From the NCBI RefSeq assembly GCF_013359905.1, contig NZ_JABMCC010000098.1, forward strand, positions 121,131 through 185,130: a stretch of 64,000 nt of DNA, written 5' to 3'. The DNA comes from Paenibacillus taichungensis (GTDB lineage Bacteria > Bacillota > Bacilli > Paenibacillales > Paenibacillaceae). Each line of letters opens with the position of its first letter. Position 1 is the stretch's first letter. Positions 17,633 to 26,150 of this stretch are shown in pieces. A program made the translations under genes and the position numbers. Below the pieces are notes generated by a model. It made no database searches. It was not told where the DNA came from and was given only the letters and a program-made list of their open reading frames with translations.

Positions 17633-19672
17633 ATGAAAACTAAAAAATGGGTTGCTTCATTGCTTGCTCTTGCTCTGATGAGTATGCCGCTAGTTAGCGT
17701 AGCCAGTGCGGCAACAAGTACAGAGAACAAATTGTACAGCTTGGATTTTGACACAACGAATTACACGGAGAAGAGCCTAACTTATAACGGTCAAACGATT
17801 AAATACCGTGCATATGAGAAGATCGTATACGTGCAGCGTCCGGTTGACACCCAATATGAAATTATGAATATTTATGTCCCAGAAGAATACTTTGAAGGAG
17901 GAACGATTAACAACTACACAGCGGACACGGCCCCTATTTACTTCCCTAATACTGTTGCGGGTTACCTTCCTGGTACACCTGGAAGCCCGGGACAAGGAAT
18001 GGGAGGGGGAGAAAATGCAATCGTTGCACTCTCCAAAGGTTATGTCGTGGCCGAACCCGGAGCACGAGGTCGTACAACACAAGATGAAGATGGCACATAT
18101 ACAGGAAAAGCGCCTGCCGCTATTGTCGATCTAAAAGCTGCGGTTCGCTATCTGCGTTATAACGACGAAGTTATGCCTGGAGACGCCGAGAAGATTATTT
18201 CCGATGGTACCAGTGCTGGAGGTGCAATGTCTGCATTGCTCGGTGCAACAGGCAATGACGCGGATTATGAGCCTTATCTAGAAGAATTAGGTGCGGCCGA
18301 TGAGCGTGATGATATTTATGCATCAGCCGTATACACGCCAATTACTGACTTGGAGCACGCAGATATGGCTTATGAGTGGCAGTTTAACGGAATTAATACA
18401 GTTACACCAAGAACATTTGGACTTGCTGCAGGACAGGGTGGACCCCAAACATCAGAAGACGGACTGCCTGAACTTTCGGAAGGTGACTCGCCTGAACTCC
18501 CAGAGGGTGGATTACCTGAAGGTGGGATGCCTGGAGGAATGGGAGGAAACAACACCCCCACTAAATTGACCGAAGATGAGATTAAAGTTTCTGACGATCT
18601 GAGCGCCATGTTCCCGTCATATTTAAACAGCCTGGGTCTGACAGCACCGGATGGAACGGCATTGACGCTAGGATCCGATGGCAATGGTACTTTTAAGGAA
18701 TATGTTAAATCCTATGTCATTGCATCGGCTCAAAAAGCATTGGATGAGGGTATTGATCTGTCCGACAAAACTTGGATTACCATTGAAAATGGCACAGTAT
18801 CGGATATCGATTTCGACCAGTATATTACCTATCTAACAAGAATGAAGTCACCATCTGCCTTTGATGGATTAGATTTGGGTAATGGAGAAAATCAGTTATT
18901 TGAAACGGATACCATTGATAATCAGCACTTCACAGAATACGGCATGGAGAATGATACAGCAGGGGGTACAATGGCGGATTCAGAACTTATCAAAATAATG
19001 AATCCCCTTAATTATATCGATACCGAAGGAGCGGATACTTCAACATACTGGCGGATTCGTTTCGGTACCAAAGATAGCGATACTTCTCTTGCGGTTTCGA
19101 CAATTCTCGCAACGACACTGCAAAACAAAGGATACAATGTGGACTTCGCGATGCCTTGGGATGTCACGCATAGCGGTGATTATGACTTGGAGGAGCTGTT
19201 TGCATGGGCTGACCAGATTGTTGCAAAGTCCTCGAGTGAGTCTGATGATGATCAATCAAAGACATCTGACAATATCACCGTTAAAGTCAACAATGAGGAT
19301 GTAGCTGCTTCAACTTATGAGCATGATGGAAGTGTTTATCTGAAGCTAAGAGACTTGGCGATGGCTGTTACTGGGTCAGACAAGCAGTTTGAAATCACTT
19401 GGGAGCCGACCAAAAAAACGGTAAACCTGGTTTCAGGCAAATCTTATACGCCAAATGGCGGGGAACTTGCCGGAACAACCTCTTTGGCTTCTGAACAAGT
19501 CACGTCAAAAGCATCCACGATTTACTTGGATGGCCAACAAGTTCAATTGACAGCATACATGGTTCAGGGTAATAACTATGTGAAGCTAAGTGAAGCAGCT
19601 AACCTATTGAACTTGGATTTGGTGATTGATAGCACTACAAATACCGTAACAATTAACACTGTGGAAAACTAA
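17633..19672 (+). CDS. Secreted subtype-B tannase-like esterase with copper-amine-oxidase-type domain
   Basis: Start at ATG 17633 (AAAGGAGA eight bases before); an ATG at 17627 is too close. A signal peptide ends ASA-AT at about residue 29. The alpha/beta hydrolase part (about 35-535) has the nucleophile motif DGTSAGGAMS with Ser194, typical of subtype-B tannases and related esterases that cleave ester bonds of phenolic acids. Residues about 270-305 are an insert rich in Gly, Pro and Glu (LPEGGLPEGGMPGGMGG). The last ~135 residues (from DNITVKVNNEDV) match the copper amine oxidase N-terminal-like domain often found on Paenibacillus surface proteins. The substrate is not certain. Confidence 0.75.
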   Translation: MKTKKWVASLLALALMSMPLVSVASAATSTENKLYSLDFDTTNYTEKSLTYNGQTIKYRAYEKIVYVQRPVDTQYEIMNIYVPEEYFEGGTINNYTADTAPIYFPNTVAGYLPGTPGSPGQGMGGGENAIVALSKGYVVAEPGARGRTTQDEDGTYTGKAPAAIVDLKAAVRYLRYNDEVMPGDAEKIISDGTSAGGAMSALLGATGNDADYEPYLEELGAADERDDIYASAVYTPITDLEHADMAYEWQFNGINTVTPRTFGLAAGQGGPQTSEDGLPELSEGDSPELPEGGLPEGGMPGGMGGNNTPTKLTEDEIKVSDDLSAMFPSYLNSLGLTAPDGTALTLGSDGNGTFKEYVKSYVIASAQKALDEGIDLSDKTWITIENGTVSDIDFDQYITYLTRMKSPSAFDGLDLGNGENQLFETDTIDNQHFTEYGMENDTAGGTMADSELIKIMNPLNYIDTEGADTSTYWRIRFGTKDSDTSLAVSTILATTLQNKGYNVDFAMPWDVTHSGDYDLEELFAWADQIVAKSSSESDDDQSKTSDNITVKVNNEDVAASTYEHDGSVYLKLRDLAMAVTGSDKQFEITWEPTKKTVNLVSGKSYTPNGGELAGTTSLASEQVTSKASTIYLDGQQVQLTAYMVQGNNYVKLSEAANLLNLDLVIDSTTNTVTINTVEN

Positions 19673-19694
19673 CATTGATATATTTGAAATGAAT

Positions 19695-19733
19695 GAAAAA
19701 AGGAAGCCCAAGTAATTGAGGGCTTCCTTTTTT
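19695..19733 (+). terminator. Terminator after tannase-like gene
   Basis: AAAAAAGGAAGCCC / GGGCTTCCTTTTTT, a perfect stem with an 11-base loop; A and T runs make it potentially bidirectional. Confidence 0.88.
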
Positions 19734-19818
19734 CTGAAATGTTTACTTTTATCCGGATTGCTACGAGGTCAAAAACCTAACATTTGAAAATCATACCATT
19801 ACTTTTCGATGTATATTA

Positions 19819-21297
19819 TTATCGAGACCGTAAATGTTCACTGCGTAAAGTCCGTTTTGCCGACCATAGCCTCCAACCCGTAAGTACTGCGGCTACTAAG
19901 CATATTGAAGCGGAGGTCATGAAGACCACGTGCATGCCTGATAGAAAAAGATCGGGGCGGTCCGGCACAAGTCCTGTAACCCTACGACCAGCCAAGTTGC
20001 TCATAACACCAAACAGAGTGGTAGTAGCAACCGTAATTCCCACGACCATGCCCATATTGCGGACGAGCGAGTTAATACTGCCTGCAATTCCGAGTTGGGT
20101 TTTGGGGACTTTTGACATTACCAACGAGTTGTTCGGAGATTGAAACAAACCGCTGCCGAGACCGAGCATACCGATCCAACTCCCAACCAGAATAATAGAA
20201 CTGCCGCTATGGAGTCGAGCAAGTCCGACTTGAGCGATGACCATCACAACGAGTCCTGCGAAAGTGAGCAGTTCGGAACCAATTTTGTCCGATAATGCGC
20301 CACTGAGTGGAGCTACGATTACCATGACAATCGGAAACAGCATAAGCAAGAGCCCAGCGTGGGAGGGTGTAAGATTCAAAATACTTTGCGTATAGAACGG
20401 TGCGATGATGTTAAAACAAAAGTTGGCCACAAATACCAGAAAGCCGCATAAAATGCTTAAGCTGAACAGCGGATTTTTAAACAGGTCGAGCTTTAGCATG
20501 GGTTCTGGATTACGAATCTCAACGAAAAGGAAAATAACAAAAACAATGGCGGAGATGATTAACGCAGCGACGATCCGCATATCCCCATAACCGACCTGCT
20601 GCCCGAGCAGTAGACCTGAAAATAAAGCTATGATAAATAAAGGGAATAGTAACCCCCCGGCCTTATCGATACGCACCTTCAGTTTGGTACGATCAGCAGG
20701 AAGTACCTTCCACCCAATCACAATCGCGATCAGCCCAACCGGGATATTTACCAAAAATATGTACTCCCAACCCAGTCCGGATACGATAATACCGCCGAGG
20801 CTCGGTCCAGCAATGCTGCCAAGCGAGACAAATGTACCGATCAGCCCCAACGCTTTTCCCCGTTCCGTTGTTGGGAAGATGTCTGTAATGATGCCCTGGC
20901 TGTTGGCCATCGTCATCGCTGCGCCCAAGGCTTGGAGTAGTCGTGAACCCAGGAGAAACGGCAGGCTGAAGCTGAGCCCACATAGAAGGGAACCAACCGT
21001 GAAAATAATCATACCCCATTTGAACACTTTTATTTTACCAACGATGTCTCCGAGCTTGCCGAAAAAGAGGATCGCTGCACAAATGGTCATCAGGTAAGCG
21101 GTGACTATCCACTCCGCTTCAGCTACTGTCAGATCCATCTGCTTCGCGATAACAGGCAGAGCAATATTGACGATACTGCCGTCGAGCGTCGACATAAATG
21201 TAAATAAATTCAGGACTATCAGGATGATCCAACGTCTTTTCTGGATTACTGGGTCATCTTGATAAGTAATGAAACGATTCTCGTCTTCCAGTTTCAC
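19819..21297 (-). CDS. MFS drug exporter, DHA2 (14-helix) family
   Basis: Proton-driven multidrug exporter of 492 residues with about 14 predicted helices. Diagnostic motifs are LDGSIVNIALPVIAKQM in helix 1 (motif D1), LGDIVGKIKVF (motif A) and GSIAGPSLGGIIV (motif C of exporters). The start is taken at GTG 21297 after AAGGAG; an upstream TTG at 21330 lies before that site. It is divergent from a MarR gene, and two identical-core palindromes lie between them, so it is probably repressed by that MarR protein and induced by a drug or phenolic compound. Confidence 0.9.
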   Translation of the reverse strand: MKLEDENRFITYQDDPVIQKRRWIILIVLNLFTFMSTLDGSIVNIALPVIAKQMDLTVAEAEWIVTAYLMTICAAILFFGKLGDIVGKIKVFKWGMIIFTVGSLLCGLSFSLPFLLGSRLLQALGAAMTMANSQGIITDIFPTTERGKALGLIGTFVSLGSIAGPSLGGIIVSGLGWEYIFLVNIPVGLIAIVIGWKVLPADRTKLKVRIDKAGGLLFPLFIIALFSGLLLGQQVGYGDMRIVAALIISAIVFVIFLFVEIRNPEPMLKLDLFKNPLFSLSILCGFLVFVANFCFNIIAPFYTQSILNLTPSHAGLLLMLFPIVMVIVAPLSGALSDKIGSELLTFAGLVVMVIAQVGLARLHSGSSIILVGSWIGMLGLGSGLFQSPNNSLVMSKVPKTQLGIAGSINSLVRNMGMVVGITVATTTLFGVMSNLAGRRVTGLVPDRPDLFLSGMHVVFMTSASICLVAAVLTGWRLWSAKRTLRSEHLRSR

Positions 21298-21330
21298 TAA
21301 ATAATCACTCCTTACTATCGTCAAAATCAA

Positions 21331-21350
21331 TTAGTTGCATTAGCAACTAA
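21331..21350. promoter_or_regulatory. MarR operator 1
   Basis: Perfect palindrome TTAGTTGC-ATTA-GCAACTAA, sharing the core AGTTGC-N4-GCAACT with the second site. It lies next to the exporter's ribosome binding site and overlaps the probable -35 region of the MarR promoter (TATACT at 21363-21368). Confidence 0.8.
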
Positions 21351-21375
21351 TTTGGTTTTGATTATACTTGAAGTT

Positions 21376-21391
21376 AGTTGCGTACGCAACT
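21376..21391. promoter_or_regulatory. MarR operator 2
   Basis: Perfect palindrome AGTTGCGTACGCAACT. Its centre is 43 bases (about four helical turns) from that of operator 1, so two dimers would sit on the same DNA face. Confidence 0.8.
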
Positions 21392-21440
21392 TGCATGAGG
21401 TAAAATTTTTGGATACAAAAGATCTTAAGGAGGTACTGGA

Positions 21441-21863
21441 TTGAAGAAACCTTCGATTGGCAAAATGTTGTCCTACATTCATCGTATTAACCAAAAAGAA
21501 TTGGCTAGCATATTAAAACCATTTGATATCGGCGGTGGCGGGCACCACAATTATCTTAAAGCCATCTTGTCGAATCCCGGGCTCAACCAGGACCAGCTCA
21601 CAAATGAAGTGAAGTTCGATAAAGCGACTACGACCCGTTGCGTCAAGCAGCTAGAGGAGGCGGGATACGTTTACCGTTCGGTGGACTCTCGCGATCGTCG
21701 TTCTTACCTGCTTTATCCAACGCAAAAAGCGAAAGATTTCGAACCTGTGCTGAAACGGATTTTGGATGAGTTCAGCCTTCAGATGACGAATTGTTTGTCC
21801 GAAAGCGATAAACAGCAGTTTGCGGACCTGCTCAAAAAAATTTACGACAGCAAACAGGGTTAG
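21441..21863 (+). CDS. MarR family transcriptional regulator
   Basis: Winged-helix repressor of 140 residues starting at TTG 21441 after TAAGGAGG. The DNA-binding part is NQDQLTNEVKFDKATTTRCVKQLEEAGYVYRSVDSRDRRSYLLYPT (seen at residues about 53-98), with the usual DxRDRR wing. It probably represses itself and the divergent MFS exporter through the two palindromes in the intergenic region. Confidence 0.9.
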   Translation: MKKPSIGKMLSYIHRINQKELASILKPFDIGGGGHHNYLKAILSNPGLNQDQLTNEVKFDKATTTRCVKQLEEAGYVYRSVDSRDRRSYLLYPTQKAKDFEPVLKRILDEFSLQMTNCLSESDKQQFADLLKKIYDSKQG

Positions 21864-21999
21864 ATGATCAAGGTCATAGCAACTGACGAGGATATTACCG
21901 GAAAAGAATGGATCATAACCACGACCGGGTATCTGGAAATTGCCCGAGTGAATGCAATCATGATCCCTGCTCTGTCACTCGCAGCCGCGATTTGCCTGA

Positions 22000-22170
22000 T
22001 AACCAGTAAACCAAGAACGGCTGAGACAATAAAACATTGAATCGATCAAGGATCCTGCAGGTACACTTATAATCGTAGCTATCGAAATGCGTCCTGTGGA
22101 TATAGCTACTGCCTGCGCCATTTTGTGTTTAAACACCAAACGAGACCTGTTGCAATAGAGATAGCCTAAA
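22000..22170 (-). pseudogene. MFS transporter remnant
   Basis: Read on the reverse strand, this stretch gives KMAQAVAISTGRISIATIIS and then VPAGSLI, the conserved helix-5 region of 12-helix MFS exporters, preceded in another frame by AISIATGLV. Frame changes and missing flanks show a decayed gene. The limits are approximate. Confidence 0.6.
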
Positions 22171-22529
22171 ATCCGCCCGCACTAAATCCTAAAAGACTTT
22201 GCTTGAGTTGAGCTTCTGGCGATAAGGTATTATGCATGATGCAAAGTATTCTTCGAATTCAACAAAACTATGTATCTTCATTATCGTACTCAACATGAAT
22301 TCAACACAACACCACGAATAAAGTGTCTCAGTATTTTGATTCCTCCGTCTCTTTAATTCCCTTTACATAGCAGCAGTTGATTCAGCTACATTGTGTTTCT
22401 TTGTAAGCGGCTTTTTCCTCAATGTTCGATCATATAAATAAGGTTTTCCGTGATATTCCTATGCATTCTTTTGCTTCTCCTTTTTATGTATATCAACTTT
22501 TATCTCCAAATTAGCAACATGACTCTGGA

Positions 22530-22875
22530 ATTCCGAAGCAATTCGTTTACATCTCGCCGCAAGCTATTCTTGAAGCGATGAAAAACTTGGGAACAGTCAT
22601 TATGTCTGCAGCGGTTATTCTGGGCGGTACGTTTGCGGTAATGCTCCCTTCTGGCGTAATGTCACTCCTGCAGATTGCAACAATTGTGCTTTGTGGACTG
22701 TTAAATATACGCTTTGCTCATGCTGTCGCTATTCATTCCCGTTATGGTCCGTTCGTTCGGGCCAGCGAACTGGTGGCCTTTCATGGACCGCAGGACGAAT
22801 GAGGAGCAAGAGTGTCGTGCTCGCGACGGGAATCAGCTGAAGGAGCAGCATGTCTCCCATGATTCCATACACTAA
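22530..22875 (+). pseudogene. MMPL family transporter C-terminal remnant
   Basis: The frame reads AILEAMKNLGTVIMSAAVIL, GGTFAVMLPSGVMSLLQIAT, then after a one-base change near 22707 continues with IYALLMLSLFIPVMVRSFG and PANWWPF. This is the end of an MMPL (RND-like) membrane transporter, with the last helices and the typical WWPF tail. No upstream part of the gene is present. The stop in the shifted frame is at 22873-22875. Confidence 0.78.
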
Positions 22876-22966
22876 ATAAATAGAAAAGGATTTACCTAGG
22901 GCATGTATCAACGGCTCGGAGGTAATCCTTTTGTTTAACGCTGCTCCTCATAAAGCATTTAGAATT

Positions 22967-22995
22967 TTGACTAGTTCCTGTTTTCAATCTATACT
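22967..22995 (+). promoter_or_regulatory. Strong sigma-A promoter of leader region
   Basis: TTGACT (22967-22972), exactly 17 bases, TATACT (22990-22995). The best promoter match in this part of the window; it drives a leader with a tiny reading frame and hairpins. Confidence 0.7.
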
Positions 22996-23088
22996 ATAGC
23001 TAGTTTCAATATAAGGGGGAAGTATCAAGTGTCTGCTGTTGTTCTTAGCTAGTTAATTGCATTAGGTTTATTTCATTTAAATTGCAGA

Positions 23089-23117
23089 AATCCGCTTATT
23101 TAAGTGGTTTATTTTTT
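23089..23117 (+). terminator. Leader terminator 1
   Basis: CCGCTT-ATTT-AAGTGG stem (with G-U pairing) followed by TTTATTTTTT. Confidence 0.6.
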
Positions 23118-23190
23118 CGTGTAATAAAATGGAATAACCCTTGCATTAGTTAAGAACATGGGACATCAACTACTTCTAGTTGACTGCGGA

Positions 23191-23217
23191 ACCGTGCTCT
23201 CATGCATGGTTTTTTTT
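23191..23217 (+). terminator. Leader terminator 2
   Basis: ACCGTGC-TCTCAT-GCATGGT stem followed by seven T residues. Confidence 0.7.
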
Positions 23218-23249
23218 ACATTAAGCCTATTTTGACAAGTGTCATTTGT

Positions 23250-23279
23250 TTGACATTCGGTTGAATTGGACATTATGTT
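23250..23279 (+). promoter_or_regulatory. Second promoter candidate and palindrome before phosphotransferase gene
   Basis: TTGACA (23250-23255), 18 bases, TATGTT (23274-23279). Just upstream lies the palindrome TGACAAGTGTCA (23233-23244). A promoter here would by-pass the first two leader terminators. Confidence 0.35.
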
Positions 23280-23302
23280 ATCCGTTAGTCAATTCTCTAC
23301 AG

Positions 23303-23345
23303 GGGCAGAAGATGAACAATTTGTTCATTTTCTGCCCTTTTTTTG
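23303..23345 (+). terminator. Terminator 3 upstream of phosphotransferase gene
   Basis: GGGCAGAA-ATGAAC...GTTCAT-TTCTGCCC long stem followed by TTTTTTTG. It lies about 130 bases before the phosphotransferase start, so read-through would be needed for expression from upstream promoters. Confidence 0.8.
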
Positions 23346-23476
23346 TTTTGAAAAATAATGAGGAAGGAAGTGAACTCGAAGGCACGTCGGACACCTATTT
23401 GCTTGAGATTTCTTAGGAGTTCAAAAAATTGCTCTATTGAGTAACTTATATTAACTAGATTGGTAGGTAGATTAAT

Positions 23477-24508
23477 TTGGAACATAATATGATCATAATT
23501 GCTCAAGGTTTAGCTGAAGAACTACAACGTGGAAAAATACGTCATCTAGAGCAAGGGTATATGACGGATGCTGAACGTGGGTGGTCTGGTGCGGATGTAC
23601 GTCGTATAGAGGTTACTTATGAAAATGGTCAAAAGGAGAGCGTAATATTTAAAGAAGCTGCCCTAAAAGAACGCATGGCAATGAAAACGTTAACTGACCA
23701 GGGCCATCAGAACACGCCCGCCACTTTTTCACTAGATCTAGAAACAGATGAGCCTAGATGGATGGCGATAGAAGATCTGGGTAGTGTTAAATTTCCTCCG
23801 CCTGGCGTAGACTGGTCGCCAAGAGTTGCGGAGGCATTAGCTAGAATCCATGCCCTTAATATGCATAGAGGATCGGAGATGCTGTGGCTCCCCCATGCTG
23901 ACCGTCATTATTGGGAGAATTATTTAGTTACACAAGTGTCTGTGGACCATTTTCAAACGCTTATAGAGCAGAACCCCGAATTTTACAAGGAATTTGGCGC
24001 GTATCTGCCATTACTACGTGAAAAAGCCAATGCTTTTGCACGTGATATGGTGGCTTTGTATGATGAGAAGGAAAGCCTGACTCTTACGCATGGAGATTTG
24101 CAATCCGTAGACGGTTCCCACATCCATTATTACAAAGGAAAACCCTATTTTATTGATTTCGGATGGTGTTATTATGCGCCCTTTTATATTGATCTGGCTA
24201 GTTATTTTAACCTTGAGGATGCCAAAATTTATTACAAGGAATTAATTGCGAACGGTATATCACTCAGCTATGATGATTTTTATGAAAGATTGAGGGCAGC
24301 ATTTCGTTACTCTGGGTTGATATACTTATATCCCAGTATTAGACAATGGTCTCTCGGGCCTACCGAACTAACGGGTAAACGTCTGCTTCATATGTTGAAG
24401 ATTATACTTACAGGCGAGTTTCCAGAGCGTAGGATTGATTACTCTAGCAAGCTTTTCTCAGAGCTGCTCAATGAACATAAGAACGGTACACTTCATAAGC
24501 TCAATTAA
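23477..24508 (+). CDS. Aminoglycoside/choline phosphotransferase-fold protein
   Basis: Predicted small-molecule kinase of 343 residues. The APH-family active site is visible as LTHGDLQ (catalytic loop, residues about 203-209) and FIDFGWCYYAPFYIDLASYF (metal-binding Asp in IDF, about 223-242). The N-lobe has VIFKEAA with the ATP-binding Lys. The start is uncertain: TTG 23477 or ATG 23489, neither with a strong ribosome binding site. Members phosphorylate antibiotics, choline, homoserine and other compounds; the leader with hairpins upstream favours a drug-related role but does not prove it. Confidence 0.78.
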   Translation: MEHNMIIIAQGLAEELQRGKIRHLEQGYMTDAERGWSGADVRRIEVTYENGQKESVIFKEAALKERMAMKTLTDQGHQNTPATFSLDLETDEPRWMAIEDLGSVKFPPPGVDWSPRVAEALARIHALNMHRGSEMLWLPHADRHYWENYLVTQVSVDHFQTLIEQNPEFYKEFGAYLPLLREKANAFARDMVALYDEKESLTLTHGDLQSVDGSHIHYYKGKPYFIDFGWCYYAPFYIDLASYFNLEDAKIYYKELIANGISLSYDDFYERLRAAFRYSGLIYLYPSIRQWSLGPTELTGKRLLHMLKIILTGEFPERRIDYSSKLFSELLNEHKNGTLHKLN

Positions 24509-24614
24509 ATTGTTTCATAATGAGATTGCTATTTAGTAGTACGTTTGCGTCCCAACAAGCGGGGAAGCTACGGCACTCTCATCAAGATGAAGCTTCAGTC
24601 ACCTTTTTACTTCT

Positions 24615-24647
24615 CCAAAAAAGCTGCCAATTCGGCAGCTTTTTTGG
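24615..24647 (+). terminator. Terminator after phosphotransferase gene
   Basis: AAAAAAGCTGCC-AATTC-GGCAGCTTTTTT, perfect 12-bp stem with T run. Confidence 0.88.
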
Positions 24648-24763
24648 ATTTTAAACTTGGCAAGTAAGCCTTTCTTAATCATATAAAGAAAGGTACTGAG
24701 AATTTAACGGCTATCGAGTCATTCAAATCTGTTAAAAAAGAATGGAAATCAGTTTAGTGGAAA

Positions 24764-25141
24764 TTAATCATGAATTTCTTCATGGCTGATGTTTAAGTTT
24801 ATTTTGTTGGTTAGCATTTTTCTTAATATCATCTCTGACTGATATAAATCTTCTTTTTGTTTTTCGATTTCGGCTAGTTTACTATATAGCAGCTTAATTT
24901 TCTTATCGATCGAAATATCATCACCATTACTGGATTGAATCTCGGTGATTTCCTTCAGGGAGAAGCCTACAGAATGAACTGTTTTGATCATTAACAGATG
25001 CTCAATTACATCGGATGAATAATTTCTATAAGTGTTATCGTCTCTGTCTATATATTTCTCAGGAAGCAGATCTTGTTTCTCATAAAACCTGATTGTTGAA
25101 ACAGCTACTCCAGTTGCTTTGGAAACTTCACTGATTTTCAT
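24764..25141 (-). CDS. MerR family transcriptional regulator
   Basis: Regulator of 125 residues. The N-terminal winged helix begins MKISEVSKATGVAVSTIRFYEK and continues with YRNYSSDVIEHLLMI. Residues about 70-105 form the dimerisation coiled coil. No cysteine pattern for metal sensing is seen, so an organic effector is more likely. It is divergent from the patatin-like gene, whose promoter has the long spacer typical of MerR targets. Confidence 0.88.
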   Translation of the reverse strand: MKISEVSKATGVAVSTIRFYEKQDLLPEKYIDRDDNTYRNYSSDVIEHLLMIKTVHSVGFSLKEITEIQSSNGDDISIDKKIKLLYSKLAEIEKQKEDLYQSEMILRKMLTNKINLNISHEEIHD

Positions 25142-25163
25142 GAGGGCACCTCAAAATTTTGTC

Positions 25164-25195
25164 TTGACCCTAAAGATTACTTCATAGTTTATGAT
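25164..25195 (+). promoter_or_regulatory. MerR-type promoter with long spacer
   Basis: TTGACC (25164-25169) and TATGAT (25190-25195) are 20 bases apart, longer than the usual 17, with an imperfect dyad between (CTAAAG...CTTCATAG). MerR proteins activate such over-spaced promoters by distorting the DNA. The probable start of RNA lies only about 10 bases before the first patatin codons. Confidence 0.5.
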
Positions 25196-25201
25196 CGGGC
25201 A

Positions 25202-26022
25202 GTTGTATTGGGTGGGGGGGAGTCACCGGTATAGCCTGGGAAATCGGAATGCTAACAGGCTTACTCCATGAAGGGATCAATTTAGCAGATGCAGACGCAA
25301 TTTATGGAACATCTGCTGGTTCATTTGTTGGAGCTGCACTAGCATCTCATTATGATTTAAATAAACTCTATGCATCTCAATTAGTGCCAAATACCGCTGA
25401 AGTCAATGCTTCAACTGACATTTTAACTACGTTTTTATGGTTTAGGGCTGTTCTATTGGGTGGAAGCAAACCTAAAAAAACAGGAAAAATGTTTGGAGAT
25501 ATTGCTAAAAGGCACCCCTCTAAAGTTACACAAGAAATGCGGCGATCCGTTGTGAAATCCAGGCTTGTAACAACCGAATGGCCGTCCAATTTAAATGAGA
25601 CTGCAATCAATGCGACGACAGGTGACCTTCATATACTGAATAAGGATTCGGGCGTTTCTCTGTTGGATGCCGTATCTGCAAGTGGTGCTGTTCCAGGAAT
25701 CTGGCCGTTTATAAGCTTTGGCGGGCAAGACTGGATTGACGGTGGAATGGTATCAAGCACAAACGCTCATCTAGCAAGCGGTTTTAATAAAGTTATCGTG
25801 TTATCACCTATGCCTAATACACATGGATTTATTCCAGGTGTTAAGAATGATGTAGCGAAATTGCAAAAAAGTGCAATGGCCTCACTTATTATACCGGATG
25901 GAAACAGCATTGTAGCCATGGGAAAAAATCGTTATGATCCAACTTTTGCACCATCATCGGTGAAAGCTGGTTACGAGCAAGCTATACAAGAAGCCCCAAG
26001 TATCCGTGAAATCTGGGAATGA
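25202..26022 (+). pseudogene. Patatin-like phospholipase, frameshifted in a poly-G run
   Basis: The patatin family begins with a glycine-rich oxyanion loop. Here the DNA codes AVVLGG up to 25213 and GVTGIAWEIGMLTGLLHEG from 25219 on, but in different frames: the run of seven G at 25214-25220 is one base too short (or two too long). Downstream the gene is intact, with the GTSAG nucleophile elbow (IYGTSAGSF) and the catalytic DGG (WIDGGMVSS). An in-frame ATG at 25249 would lack the oxyanion loop and probably give an inactive protein. Either a real frameshift, phase variation, or a sequencing error in the homopolymer. Serine lipase/phospholipase function when intact. Confidence 0.7.
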
Positions 26023-26093
26023 TTTTCCGAAGATGGTGAGCATGCCTTTATATTGATTTTATAGCAAAGATGCTTACGATGAGGTGTAGTCTT

Positions 26094-26123
26094 TTGTTTT
26101 ATTGTAAACGCTATGTCTATAAT
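26094..26123 (+). promoter_or_regulatory. Promoter of AraC-GH39 fusion gene
   Basis: TTGTTT (26094-26099), 18 bases, perfect -10 TATAAT (26118-26123). RNA would start near 26130, downstream of the only early ATG codons, which affects start choice for the gene. Confidence 0.6.
26103..26116 (+). promoter_or_regulatory. Weak cre-like site inside promoter spacer
   Basis: TGTAAACGCTATGT matches the cre consensus except for the last two bases. It lies between the -35 and -10 boxes, a position that would block transcription. Confidence 0.35.
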
Positions 26124-26150
26124 AATTTAATACGAGGGGAGGAGAAGTCG

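Larger units (their letters stand above)
22996..23217 (+). promoter_or_regulatory. Attenuator-like leader with 7-codon reading frame
   Basis: After the promoter come AAGGGGG (23013-23019) and a GTG frame at 23029-23052 coding MSAVVLS and a stop, then two terminator hairpins. Promoter, short translated leader and terminators are the parts of a ribosome-mediated attenuator as found before resistance genes for ribosome-targeting antibiotics. The next gene, 260 bases further on, is a phosphotransferase of the aminoglycoside/macrolide type. Confidence 0.5.

Noticed and set aside
20630..21097. 155-codon forward frame inside the MFS exporter region
   Set aside because: Antisense shadow of the exporter gene; composition follows the complementary codons and there is no ribosome binding site.
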